From Chloroflexota bacterium (GTDB lineage Bacteria > Chloroflexota > Anaerolineae > B4-G1 > SLSP01), in contig JAKJAB010000033.1 of assembly GCA_022707725.1 (NCBI GenBank), positions 1-16,680 on the forward strand: 16,680 nucleotides of DNA, in the 5' to 3' direction. A model generated the notes under the pieces. The model saw nothing but the letters and a program-made list of their open reading frames with translations. It was not told the DNA's origin and ran no database searches. The position numbers were made by a program, and so were the translations under genes. Positions 1 to 7,977 of the stretch are shown one piece after another; the stretch's first letter is position 1, and each line of letters starts with the position of its first letter.

Positions 1-35
1 AAATTAACGAACGGTTGGGGCGCCCTGGCATGATA

Positions 36-1556
36 CTATCGCAGCGCCACGACTTCGTAAACCGTTTCGGGTTGCTCCTGGCCTTTGATCTCGACCGGGG
101 GCAATTTCTTGACATGCACGTGATCGCGGACCATAGTATACGTCTGCTCGCAGATCAAGATGGTACTCGGCGGGGCGATTTCTTGCAGCAAGTGCCCCCG
201 GTTGACGGTGTGCCCGATAACGGTGAAGTTGACGACATGCTGCGTGCCCAGGTTGCCAACGATGGCCTCGCCGGTGGCGATCCCGATACCAAAAGCAATA
301 TGATGCGCTTGCGGCAGTGAGCGATACATCTCGCGCGTTTGCTCCAGGATGCGCCAGGCAGTGCGCACGGCCCGCAGAGCATGATCGGGCTGCGGCAGCG
401 GAGCGTTGAAGAACGCCATCGCCTCGTCGCCCATGAATTTGTCCAGCGTGCCCTCCTCACTGAGGACGGCGTCGGCGGCGACGGAGAGATAACGGTTGAC
501 TACCTTCATCAGCAGTTCGGGCGGCGCTTGCGCGGTGAACGTCTTGAACCCGCGCAAATCGGCGAACAGCACGGTGATAATCTGCCGCTGCCCGCCAGGC
601 CGGATGCTCTGCGGCTGTTGGAGGATGCGCTCGACCACCGATGGCGCAACGTAATGTTCGAACAGATTGCGCAACTCGCGCTTCTCACGGTCGCGCTGCG
701 CTTCGATCTCCGCGACCATGCGGAAGTTCTCGATGGCGATGGCGGCATAGTCGCCCAACATCCGCAGCAATTGCCGGTCGTGCCGGTTCAACGGCGCACG
801 GCTGAATTTGTTACTGACCACTAACGATCCGATGCGCTTCTCACCTACCATCAATGCAGTATTGGCCATCAGCCCATCGGTGAAAGTATACATCGTCTGA
901 TCGCTGTCCGGGGCCTGGTAGGCGGAGCCGGCGCGCTGCCGCCGCACCTGCAGCGTGGGTTTGCCCGATCGGGGATCGAACAGGATCAAATGCCCGTCCT
1001 GCGCGCCGGTTAGATATAGCGCCGCCTCAACAATGCGTTCCATCAGCTGATCGCGCTCTTGCAAGGTGGTCACCGCTTTGCTGACGTGGTAAAGGATGTC
1101 CAGTTCGCGCAAGCGTCGCGCCAGTTCCTCGTTCGTCTGGCGCAATTGGACAAACAGGATGTCGCGTTCCCGCTCCGCGCGCGTCAGATACAGCACGCGC
1201 GAAATCGACGCCCGGAGTTTTTCTACGTCGAAGGGTTTGACCACATAACCACGCACGCCAAGCTGGAAGACTTCCACCGCGACGGATTCCGATCCATGGG
1301 AGGTGACGATGATCACCGGGACATCGACCTCGTGTTCCTTCAAGGCCCGCAGCACTTCGATGCCGTTCATCTTGGGCATCTCGTAGTCCAAAAGAATCAG
1401 GTCGGGATGTAGTTCCAACGCCATGTTCAGGCCCTGGAAACCATCCACGGCCATCGTCACCTGGTAACCTTCCGGTTCCAGGACAGCATTGCGGACGAAA
1501 TCCCGCACTTCCGCGCTATCATCGATGACAAGTATGTGGTCGTTCAGTGACGTCAT
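36..1556 (-). CDS. Response regulator with GAF and class III adenylate/guanylate cyclase domain
   Basis: A 506-aa cytoplasmic signalling protein. Residues 5-120 are a receiver domain with the acidic pair D12/D13, phospho-acceptor D57 (LILLDYEMPKMNG), T85 and K107 (VVKPF). A short coiled linker (about 125-150) leads to a GAF domain (about 152-280). The class III cyclase domain (about 325-505) has metal ligands D333 (VLFADLRGF) and D377 (KFMGDEAM), and K373 and T445 at the positions that usually select adenine, so cAMP would be the expected product. In the motif VIGHTVNRGHLLQ the catalytic Asn (N452) is present. The transition-state Arg expected four residues later is Leu (L456), and the usual Asp of GDTVN is His (H449), so activity may be reduced or altered. 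The gene starts 45 bp after the stop of the GH13 C-terminal frame and may be its distal operon partner. The ATG is preceded by only a weak Shine-Dalgarno. No membrane segment is visible. Confidence 0.9.
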   Translation of the reverse strand: MTSLNDHILVIDDSAEVRDFVRNAVLEPEGYQVTMAVDGFQGLNMALELHPDLILLDYEMPKMNGIEVLRALKEHEVDVPVIIVTSHGSESVAVEVFQLGVRGYVVKPFDVEKLRASISRVLYLTRAERERDILFVQLRQTNEELARRLRELDILYHVSKAVTTLQERDQLMERIVEAALYLTGAQDGHLILFDPRSGKPTLQVRRQRAGSAYQAPDSDQTMYTFTDGLMANTALMVGEKRIGSLVVSNKFSRAPLNRHDRQLLRMLGDYAAIAIENFRMVAEIEAQRDREKRELRNLFEHYVAPSVVERILQQPQSIRPGGQRQIITVLFADLRGFKTFTAQAPPELLMKVVNRYLSVAADAVLSEEGTLDKFMGDEAMAFFNAPLPQPDHALRAVRTAWRILEQTREMYRSLPQAHHIAFGIGIATGEAIVGNLGTQHVVNFTVIGHTVNRGHLLQEIAPPSTILICEQTYTMVRDHVHVKKLPPVEIKGQEQPETVYEVVALR

Positions 1557-1601
1557 CTGGCAAGCATATCCTATCTGCAGTGTGGAATCGCGCTCTGATT
1601 T

Positions 1602-2597
1602 TCATCGCGGGGTTTTCAGGCCCTCGAGCAGCCTGGCGACCTGGTACGCTGAAGCCGCTTCGGCTTTCAGCCATTGTCGAACCAGCGTGTAACGGGCGAC
1701 AAAAATCTCCGCAAAATCATCAGGCGCGTCCGTGGCCAAGTCCACCGTGGAAAGCACCATGATCCATCGTGCCCATTGCTCGAAGGCTTCCTGGTTGAAC
1801 CAGAGCACGTCTTCGTAACGGTTGACGCCGAGATAAGCCTGCACTTCACGCTCGCGCAGCATCGCGTACAGAACATCGTGAGGATCATCCGTGTCTGCGA
1901 ACCAGCGCTGGTAGCCAATCAGCAGCTTGATCAACGCCACCGCGCGGCGCGCCGCATCGACTTCCAGGCCCCATTCTTCCAGCGCAACGGCAATGAGTTT
2001 ACCGAGCAACCACTCATCAATCCAATTACGGCTGATCTCGTCCGCTGCTCCGGTAGATGCCGCGTCCTCATCGACGATCTTGCCCAAAGCGTGGGTAAAG
2101 AGCCAGCCGAAGAGCACGCCCCAGGTGAATGGCGCGGCAGCCTTCCAATCCCTGAGGACATAATCCACTGCTGCCCGGTAAGCAGCAGCCTCTTGGGTGG
2201 TAAACACTTTGCCAGCGCCATCAGCCGCCGGGGTCAGCTTTTTGAGAACGACCGACAGCGCCAACACGGTTTCCAGCTTTGTACGCACGGTCTCCACCAC
2301 AGCGGCCTCGTCGTCCTTGGCCTTTGTAGCTACTGGAACAGCGGCCTTGACTGCGCGTACCAGGTCCGTCAGTTTCTGTTCAACCTGCTGCAGGATATCC
2401 GCATCGACGCTCCCTTTCGTCGTGGTGGTCCGAGCCGCGAGCAGCCAGCGGAAGGCCGGCGCGCTCACCAACATGCGGAACGGGACGTGGACCGGAGCCA
2501 GGAACAACTCTTTCAACGCCTCATCGATGCTCGGTGCGCCGCGCCCGCTTAGGTGCGCCGCCGTAATGCCCCCACTCGTTTTCGTACACCAGCGCAA
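1602..2597 (-). pseudogene. C-terminal part of the GH13 alpha-amylase-family protein, in a shifted frame
   Basis: This open frame (331 codons from its first ATG) overlaps the end of the GH13 gene by 77 bp. Its meaningful sequence appears to begin at AAHLSGRGAPSIDEALKELF (codons 13-32), at the point where the upstream frame turns into an Arg-rich nonsense tail (APKRARRTEHR). Skipping one base in the G/C-rich stretch at about 2552-2574 joins NEWGHY directly to AAHLSGRGAPSIDEALKE. No good ribosome binding site precedes an internal start. The rest is an Ala/Leu/Glu-rich, probably all-helical segment that I cannot assign to a named domain. The simplest reading is one protein of about 1,190 residues broken by a single-base indel, which could be a true mutation or a sequence error. 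A separate small helical protein translated by coupling is less likely. Confidence 0.7.
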
Positions 2598-5127
2598 AAT
2601 TCACGAAAACGTGGATCTGATAGGCGTGCAGTTCCGCGTAGAGGCCGTGCTCTACCAGTTCACAGCAGTTGCGGATATATTCCAGGCCGGAAACAGCGTC
2701 GCGGAAGACCACGAACACCCGTGGGTCGTCGGGGATTTGCAGCCCCTCGGCGAGCGATTGCTGCACCAACGTTTTATCACCCGCCTCGTTCTTCACCACA
2801 TAGCCGACCGACATCCGCGCCCACCCGCGCGTCTCGGCATAGCGGTTGTGGTACAGCACCAGCGACCGCTCCTGCCCCAGGCGGTTGGAGTAGGCGAAGA
2901 CGTTCTCATCCACGTAACCGTCCGCCGTGAAGAAGTCATACAGCCGGAAATTCTCCACTTCGGCGAAAAGCGCGCGGCGGTGCAACAAGGGAAAGATTTG
3001 CCGTTCGTGGCGCTCCACCAGAAAACCGTCGGGAAGCTCATCCCAGTAGGCACGGCGATACTCCATCCCGTACTTCTCGGTGTAGCCTTCCACCTGCCCG
3101 TGCCCGAACATCGGCAGCCCCGGCAGCGTCGCCATCAGCGTGCAGATACCGAAATACTTGTCACCCTTGCCGAACTGATCCACGGCGGTGCGTTCGTCGG
3201 GGTTGTTCATAAAATTGACGTAGCGCTTGAGGATCTGCGGATCGAAGTCCAGCGTGTTCTTGATCAACTGGCGGTACTCGGCGTTTTTCTCGTCGCGCAT
3301 CATGTTCATGAACGCGCTGTTGTACACGCGGTGCATCCCCAGGGTGCGAACGAAATAGCCTTCCATCAGCCAGAACGCCTCCGCCAGCAGCAGCGTGTCG
3401 GGCGCTTCCTGCGCCACGCGATCCACGACCTCCCGCCAGAATTCCTCCGGCATGGCCGCGTCGAAGTCCGCCTTGGTCATCCCGAAATCCGCGCGGGAGG
3501 CGATGTCGCCGCCGGTCCCCGGCTCAGGAAACCAAAGGCGCTGGTAGTGCTTTTTGGTCAACGTCATCGCCGCGTCGAAGCGGATGACGGGTGAGCGCCG
3601 CGCCACGCTCAAAATCGTCTGGATGACGGCCTCGCGCACCTCCGGGTTGAGGTAGTTGAGTTGCGCCGTGTCGTTCCACGGCATGCTCGTCCCGTCGTTG
3701 CCGTGGTAGATGTAACGCGCGGCGCCGGTCCAGTGATCGACACGCTTGAACACCACGGCGGCGTCGGAGCGATCGTAGTAGTGGTCTTCCAGGTAAATGC
3801 CCACGCGCGGATCGCGGCTCAGGTTCGCACCGTCGAAGGTGTAGCCGGGGAAGGGGCTATACGGCAAGCTGACGAACCAATCCGGGTGCTGCATCACCCA
3901 CGTGGAATCGATGCCCATGTGATTGGGTACCATGTCGCTTGCCATGCGGATGCCGCGCTGCCATGCGCGCGCCTTGAGGTCTTCGTAAGCCCCCTCGCCA
4001 CCCAGGTCGTCGGCGATGCGGTAATCTTCGAGTGAGTAGGCCGAGGCCACTGCTTCGGGGTTGCCCATCATCTGTTTGATGCGTTGCGACGCCTCGCTGC
4101 GCTGCCATAGCCCAATCAGCCACAAGCCGCTGATCCCCCACCGCGCCAGCGTATCCAGTTCGACGTCCGGCACATCGTTGAGATGCACAATCGCGCGCTG
4201 GTATTTCTTCGATAGTTGGTCCAGCCACACATAGGCGTTTTTGGCGATGAGCACCAGGCGGGGCATCCACGCGCTGTCGGGGCTGAAGCGCTCCAGCTCC
4301 AGTTCCTGCCCGCCGAATTCGTAGGGCAACACGGGACCGGGGCCGAAACCGAAGAACGGTTTCTGCTCTTCAGCGAGCAAATCCAGGCTGCTGAGAACGC
4401 GATAGAGATACTTGCCCAAGACGGCGGTCCAGTTTGTGCGGATGAACTCCAGTTGCGCTTCCAGGGAGTGCGGGAACCGGCGCGCGGGCGTGCGCAGCAT
4501 CTCGATGAGCGGCTGGTTTTCCGGGCCGAAGGGCGGCTGCGTGCGGAAGAACTCGTCCAGCAGGGGTACGATTTCATTGTAGACGGTGTTCTGTTCCAGG
4601 TCGTCGTCGTCGAAGAGTTCCAGGAAGATAGCAAACGCCGGGTTATCGTTCGCCAGCCACAACATCAGCAGTTCCTCGAGCGCGATTTGCCGGTGTGGCG
4701 TGTCGCCGGTGGCGCCTGCGAGGTAACCGGCGACCGTCGTTTCGCCGCGATAGACTGCGAGGGGCGGAAATTGGTCGGTAAAAGCGCGCAACGCCACTGC
4801 CAGACGATCCCGGCCAAGCGCAGCTTCGACGTAAGCCAGCGCCTCTGCCATCGCGGTGGGTTTGAGTTGTTCACAATACTCGCGGACGACGACGTGCAAA
4901 ATCTCGTCGATCAATCCCATCGCGTTGATTTGCCCGGCGCGCACGGCCTGCTCTGGAAAATTGATCAGATCGCGTTTGTCGTTCATCTTTTGCGCGAAGA
5001 CGCGCGCAGCGTGGAAGTTCGCAAAGATGACGTTGCCACTCAACGCGAACAGAGACGCATCAAAGTCGTAGAGGTCACGCGCCTGGCGCGCAACGTGAAA
5101 CTCCCGCAACGCATTGTCGTGGTGCAT
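2521..5127 (-). CDS. GH13 alpha-amylase-family glycoside hydrolase (large N-terminal part of a frameshifted gene)
   Basis: An alpha-glucan-active enzyme of the GH13 (beta/alpha)8-barrel family. Residue numbers count from the GTG codon at 5133. The conserved regions are all present: region I DMVPNH (400-405), region II RFDAAM with nucleophile D520, region III LLLAEAF with acid/base E585, and region IV NNPDE with D646. The usual His of region IV (NHD) is Pro. There is no signal peptide, so it should act in the cytoplasm on maltodextrin or glycogen-like substrates; exact specificity cannot be read. About 300 residues precede the barrel, longer than classical amylases. The start is the ATG at 5127, because AAGGAG lies five bases upstream, whereas the in-frame GTG at 5133 overlaps that Shine-Dalgarno. 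The frame ends early at 2521 in a short Arg-rich tail, while the homologous continuation is in the next frame (1602-2597). Two small membrane-protein genes precede it and a cyclase regulator follows. Confidence 0.88.
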   Translation of the reverse strand: MHHDNALREFHVARQARDLYDFDASLFALSGNVIFANFHAARVFAQKMNDKRDLINFPEQAVRAGQINAMGLIDEILHVVVREYCEQLKPTAMAEALAYVEAALGRDRLAVALRAFTDQFPPLAVYRGETTVAGYLAGATGDTPHRQIALEELLMLWLANDNPAFAIFLELFDDDDLEQNTVYNEIVPLLDEFFRTQPPFGPENQPLIEMLRTPARRFPHSLEAQLEFIRTNWTAVLGKYLYRVLSSLDLLAEEQKPFFGFGPGPVLPYEFGGQELELERFSPDSAWMPRLVLIAKNAYVWLDQLSKKYQRAIVHLNDVPDVELDTLARWGISGLWLIGLWQRSEASQRIKQMMGNPEAVASAYSLEDYRIADDLGGEGAYEDLKARAWQRGIRMASDMVPNHMGIDSTWVMQHPDWFVSLPYSPFPGYTFDGANLSRDPRVGIYLEDHYYDRSDAAVVFKRVDHWTGAARYIYHGNDGTSMPWNDTAQLNYLNPEVREAVIQTILSVARRSPVIRFDAAMTLTKKHYQRLWFPEPGTGGDIASRADFGMTKADFDAAMPEEFWREVVDRVAQEAPDTLLLAEAFWLMEGYFVRTLGMHRVYNSAFMNMMRDEKNAEYRQLIKNTLDFDPQILKRYVNFMNNPDERTAVDQFGKGDKYFGICTLMATLPGLPMFGHGQVEGYTEKYGMEYRRAYWDELPDGFLVERHERQIFPLLHRRALFAEVENFRLYDFFTADGYVDENVFAYSNRLGQERSLVLYHNRYAETRGWARMSVGYVVKNEAGDKTLVQQSLAEGLQIPDDPRVFVVFRDAVSGLEYIRNCCELVEHGLYAELHAYQIHVFVNFALVYENEWGHYGGAPKRARRTEHR

Positions 5128-5143
5128 AGTCACTCCTTCAAAA

Positions 5144-5160
5144 TGACAAATGATTTGTCA
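5144..5160. promoter_or_regulatory. 17-bp perfect palindrome upstream of the GH13 gene, candidate operator
   Basis: TGACAAATGATTTGTCA consists of two 8-bp arms around a single central base. It lies in the 71-bp gap before the GH13 gene, ending 16 bp from the ATG at 5127 and just upstream of the AAGGAG. The size and symmetry fit a dimeric helix-turn-helix repressor site. It could instead form a small hairpin in the leader RNA that affects translation. No regulator gene of an obvious matching type is in the window. Confidence 0.5.
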
Positions 5161-5198
5161 GGTGCCACGTTCAGTTTTATGTAAATTACCCGTCGTTC

Positions 5199-5300
5199 CT
5201 AGCGGATCGTCATCAAGATACTCAGAATCATACTTAAGAGAATGATTACAGTGATCACGGTGAACACAATCCGTGCGATTTTAGCATTTGTCGTTTTCAT
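5199..5300 (-). CDS. 33-aa single-pass membrane micro-protein
   Basis: A short reading frame starting MKTTNAKIARIVFTV and ending SILMTIR. A basic, polar N-terminus is followed by one hydrophobic stretch (about residues 10-31) long enough to cross the membrane once, then a final Arg. The ATG is preceded by a strong Shine-Dalgarno (GGGAGG, four bases before the start), which is the main reason to believe in it. It sits in the same orientation between the 97-aa membrane gene (48-bp gap) and GH13 (71-bp gap), so it is probably in the same operon. I do not recognise a family. A regulatory or stabilising partner of a membrane complex is possible, but nothing in the sequence shows it. Confidence 0.6.
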   Translation of the reverse strand: MKTTNAKIARIVFTVITVIILLSMILSILMTIR

Positions 5301-5348
5301 CCTACCTCCCAAACTGGGCACAGCCGCACAACTTAGGCCGCGCCCCTT

Positions 5349-5642
5349 TCATTGTTTGTCTTTGATAAAGGCTTTGAGCAACATCCTGAACAAGATCAAC
5401 ACCGCCGACACAAACACCACCAGAATCGAGACGATGTACACAAGCCGCATCGGCATACCGACCGGTTCGGACGCTGGCAACATCTGTTGTTCCGGTGGAA
5501 CCGGCACCGTCGCCGGTACGACCGTACCCGTGGTCACCGTTTCATTCACCGATGACCGTGAGAAGATGTAGAACAGCACTATCCCTATGACGATCAACAA
5601 CACGATCATGCTCAACAAAATGGGCAGTGAAGTACGGCGCAT
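5349..5642 (-). CDS. 97-aa small membrane protein with two transmembrane segments
   Basis: Unrecognised small protein. From the chosen start (MRRTSLPILLSMIVLLI) it has a basic N-terminus and a first transmembrane helix at about residues 7-26. A Thr/Val/Pro-rich loop (about 30-62, with the string VPATVPVPPEQQ) follows, then a second helix at about 66-88 and a Lys-rich end (KAFIKDKQ). The ATG at 5642 is preferred over the in-frame start 54 bp upstream because GAGGAG precedes it at normal spacing and the extra residues are not membrane-like. The likely arrangement is both ends inside with the Pro-rich loop outside. An extended -10 promoter lies about 80 bp upstream. It heads the run towards the 33-aa gene and GH13. 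Confidence 0.65.
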   Translation of the reverse strand: MRRTSLPILLSMIVLLIVIGIVLFYIFSRSSVNETVTTGTVVPATVPVPPEQQMLPASEPVGMPMRLVYIVSILVVFVSAVLILFRMLLKAFIKDKQ

Positions 5643-5719
5643 CGTGTCTCCTCTTCGACGATTACCGGCGCCCGCCAGAGGGCAAGCGACAGCCACGCAA
5701 TCGCCTCACTATGCCGTTC

Positions 5720-5728
5720 ATTATAGCA
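5720..5728 (-). promoter_or_regulatory. Extended -10 promoter (TGC-TATAAT) for the small membrane protein/GH13 run
   Basis: On the minus strand the sequence reads TGCTATAAT, a perfect -10 hexamer with the TGn extension. No good -35 is seen at normal spacing, which extended -10 promoters can tolerate. The predicted start lies near 5713, giving a leader of about 70 bases before the ATG at 5642. It sits in the 193-bp gap after htpG and would uncouple the downstream genes from htpG transcription. Confidence 0.5.
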
Positions 5729-5835
5729 TATTTGGGAAGCAGGCATACCCCATATTTACGCAAAAAGAGGGACTTTGTAGTCGTCAAGGCCACAAAATCC
5801 CCCCACTCTCAAGGAGGTTGTTTGTACCTGATGAT

Positions 5836-7716
5836 CTATGCTTCGCCCGCCGGCGCCGACGCGGCGACGGCGCGCTCTAGCACTTCCTGGATGCGCGGGG
5901 CCATCTGCGCCGGATTGGGATGCAGGCCCTCCAGCAACAGCAGATTGTCGAACAACTGCTCCACCGTCAGGTCGATCAACGGGTTGGCGAACTGCGATTC
6001 AATCACCCGCGCCAGGTTTTGGATCAGCGCGTGTCCCCGGTTGATTTCAAGGATCTTCACCGGCGCGGTATAGTCTTGCTCGACCAGACGGCGCACGCGC
6101 TGCATCTCACGTTCCGGGCCGCTATCGGGCGAAACCAGGCGGCACGGGCTATCTTTGAGCAGCTTCGATTCGCGCACGTCCGCCACGCGCTCGCCGAGGA
6201 CGTTCTTGAAGCGCATGATCAGCTTACCGAACACCTCTGGGGACAGCGCGTCGGCGGCCGGCGTTTCGGGCGGCGATTCCGGTTCGCCCGGCAGTTGCAG
6301 GTCGGGATCGTCCACGTTCTTCAGCGGCTTGTCTTCGTACTCGCGCAGGCTTTGTACCATAAAGGCGTCCAGCGGATCGACGAGATAGAGCACTTCCAGG
6401 TTGCGCGCTTTGAGCGCATCCAGGTGCGGGCTGCGAGCCACGGAAGCGAGATCGTCGCCGAGGATGTAGTAGATGTCGTTTTGACCCTCGATCATCCGCG
6501 CGGCGTACTCACTCAACGCAACGAGCGCGCCGTTGGACTTCGACGTGGTGAATCGCAGCAGCGGCGCCACATCATCGCGCCCGCCGAAGTCCATCGCCAC
6601 GCCTTCCTTGATGAACGGCCCGAACGCCTCCCAAAAGACTTTGTAATCCTCAGGATTCTCCTCGCCCAACTCGCGCAGCGATTTCAGCACCCGCCCGCGC
6701 AGCGCCTTCTTGATGTGACCCATCGTGCGCGTGCTCTGCACCGACTCGCGCGCCACGTTGAGTGGAATATCTGTCGAATCCACCACGCCCTCGACAAAGC
6801 GCAGATATTCAGGCAACATGTCCTTGTTGTCCTCCTGGATGAGCACCTTGCGCGAGTAGAGCTTCAGCCCGTGGTCGGGACGCATACGGAACATCCCGCG
6901 ATCTCGATGGCGCGGGACGAAAAGCACGCTGCGGATGTCCACCGGCGCATCGGTGACGATGTGCAGGTGCAGCAGCGGCTTCTCGAAGTCGAGTGTGAGT
7001 TGGCGGTAGAATTCGTTGTATTCGTCCTCGGTCACTTCGCTCGGCGATTTGCGCCACAACGCCGCCTGCTGGTTGGCGATCTTGTCCTTCACGTAGACGG
7101 GGAACGAGACGAAATCGGAGTGTTTCTTGACGATCTGCTCCAGACGCCACGCCGAAGCGAACTCGGCGGCGTCTTCCTTCAACTCGATCTCGATCGTGGT
7201 ACCGCGCGTCTCTTTCTCGGCGGGGGTGAGAGTGTAGGTGTTGTCGCCGCGTGAAACCCACGTCCACGCTGATTCGTCGGGCAGATAGGAACGCGAGGTC
7301 ACACTGACCTTATCGGCGACCATGAACACGGCATAGAATCCCACGCCGAACTGCCCGATGATGTCGCCGATGCGCTGTTCGGCTTCCAGCTTCTTGAGGA
7401 ACGCCATCGCGCCGGAATGGGCAATCGTGCCCAGGTTTTCGATCAGCTCGTCGCGCGTCATACCGATGCCGGTATCGGAAACGGTCAGCGTCTTGGCCTC
7501 CTCGTCGAAATCGATCCGCACGGCCAATTCCAGTTCCGGGTCGCGCACGTCGGCGTTGGTGAGCATTTCGAACTGCACGCGGTTGAGTGCGTCCGAGGCG
7601 TTCGAGATCAACTCGCGCAGGAAAATCTCCCGCTCCGTGTAAAGCGAGTGCGAGAGAATGTGCAATAACTGCTGAACCTCAGCTTTGAATTCGAGCGACT
7701 CTGGTTGTGTCGTCAT
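5836..7716 (-). CDS. htpG: Molecular chaperone HtpG (bacterial Hsp90)
   Basis: ATP-dependent cytoplasmic chaperone of the Hsp90 family that acts as a dimer in protein folding and stress tolerance. The 626-residue length matches the usual bacterial HtpG. The N-terminal GHKL ATPase domain carries REIFLRELISNASDALNR (catalytic Glu E35, Mg-binding Asn N39), DTGIGM with D81, the lid region LGTIAHSG, and GQFGVGFYAVF (121-131). The middle domain contains the conserved LNVARESVQ with its ATP-contacting Arg, and the C-terminal dimerisation region is complete. The start is supported by GAGGAGG five bases upstream of the ATG. No CIRCE-type inverted repeat (GAGTGCTAA) is visible in the upstream gap. The gene is divergent from the toxin-antitoxin pair and appears intact. 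Confidence 0.97.
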   Translation of the reverse strand: MTTQPESLEFKAEVQQLLHILSHSLYTEREIFLRELISNASDALNRVQFEMLTNADVRDPELELAVRIDFDEEAKTLTVSDTGIGMTRDELIENLGTIAHSGAMAFLKKLEAEQRIGDIIGQFGVGFYAVFMVADKVSVTSRSYLPDESAWTWVSRGDNTYTLTPAEKETRGTTIEIELKEDAAEFASAWRLEQIVKKHSDFVSFPVYVKDKIANQQAALWRKSPSEVTEDEYNEFYRQLTLDFEKPLLHLHIVTDAPVDIRSVLFVPRHRDRGMFRMRPDHGLKLYSRKVLIQEDNKDMLPEYLRFVEGVVDSTDIPLNVARESVQSTRTMGHIKKALRGRVLKSLRELGEENPEDYKVFWEAFGPFIKEGVAMDFGGRDDVAPLLRFTTSKSNGALVALSEYAARMIEGQNDIYYILGDDLASVARSPHLDALKARNLEVLYLVDPLDAFMVQSLREYEDKPLKNVDDPDLQLPGEPESPPETPAADALSPEVFGKLIMRFKNVLGERVADVRESKLLKDSPCRLVSPDSGPEREMQRVRRLVEQDYTAPVKILEINRGHALIQNLARVIESQFANPLIDLTVEQLFDNLLLLEGLHPNPAQMAPRIQEVLERAVAASAPAGEA

Positions 7717-7843
7717 CTGTGCCTCCTCAAAATAGTATCAAGTTGCCGGTTGCAAGTTTCTACCCTACAATTTTAACCGCAATCCATTAGAATCTGATTA
7801 GCAGTGGATTAACATCACATAAATCTATAGCGGCCTCTTTGTG

Positions 7844-7852
7844 TGTTATAAT
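7844..7852 (+). promoter_or_regulatory. Extended -10 promoter (TGT-TATAAT) reading towards the toxin-antitoxin genes
   Basis: TGTTATAAT contains a perfect -10 hexamer (7847-7852) with a TGn extension, in an AT-rich stretch between htpG and the antitoxin gene. The hexamer about 17 bp upstream does not resemble TTGACA. The predicted transcription start (about 7859) coincides with the left direct repeat of the MITE-like element, so that element would form the first part of the transcript. Confidence 0.45.
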
Positions 7853-7866
7853 GAAGTAAAACGTGA

Positions 7867-7977
7867 GTAACTATTCAGCCTTGAGGTGGGGCGCACTTAG
7901 CTGAACCCAAAACGGCAATTTTTGCGCTTCCTACTGTCATTGCAGACGTAAAAAGTGCGCCCCACCTGAATAGCTAC
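7867..7977. mobile_element. 111-bp MITE-like element with GTAA-type terminal inverted repeats and 8-bp target duplications
   Basis: The left end starts GTAACTATTCAG and the right end, read on the other strand, starts GTAGCTATTCAG. Both continue into AGGTGGGGCGCACTT. The left arm (7867-7898) has one 7-base insertion relative to the right arm (7953-7977); otherwise 24 of 25 positions match. The element is bounded exactly by the direct repeat AAACGTGA at 7859-7866 and 7978-7985. IS66-family elements are known for ends beginning GTAA and 8-bp duplications, so a non-autonomous IS66 derivative is the best inference. The 54-bp centre has no coding capacity. The element lies between divergent genes, so it is not placed as a terminator for either. 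Confidence 0.75.

Noticed and set aside
1674..2552. Open frame of 292 codons on the plus strand opposite the GH13 C-terminal part
   Set aside because: Composition is typical of an antisense shadow, and the minus-strand frame reads as coherent helical protein.
2197..3594. Open frame of 465 codons on the plus strand opposite the GH13 gene
   Set aside because: Antisense shadow; spans the frameshift region and both GH13 frames, with no domain signal.
5780..5835. Terminator after htpG (CCTCC...GGGGG on the minus strand followed by ATTTT)
   Set aside because: The stem is only five pairs with a wobble; too weak to report as a feature.
5920..7254. Long open frame (444 codons) on the plus strand opposite htpG
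   Set aside because: It is the antisense shadow of a highly conserved GC-rich gene; the translation is Arg/His/Gln-rich with no recognisable domain and no ribosome binding site.
7717..7800. Heat-shock CIRCE operator upstream of htpG
   Set aside because: No TTAGCACTC...GAGTGCTAA pair is present; no convincing -35/-10 pair for htpG could be fixed either.
7867..7977. Inverted repeat as a rho-independent terminator
   Set aside because: It lies between divergent genes, has a 54-bp centre and no T-tract, and is flanked by exact 8-bp direct repeats, which fits an inserted element better.
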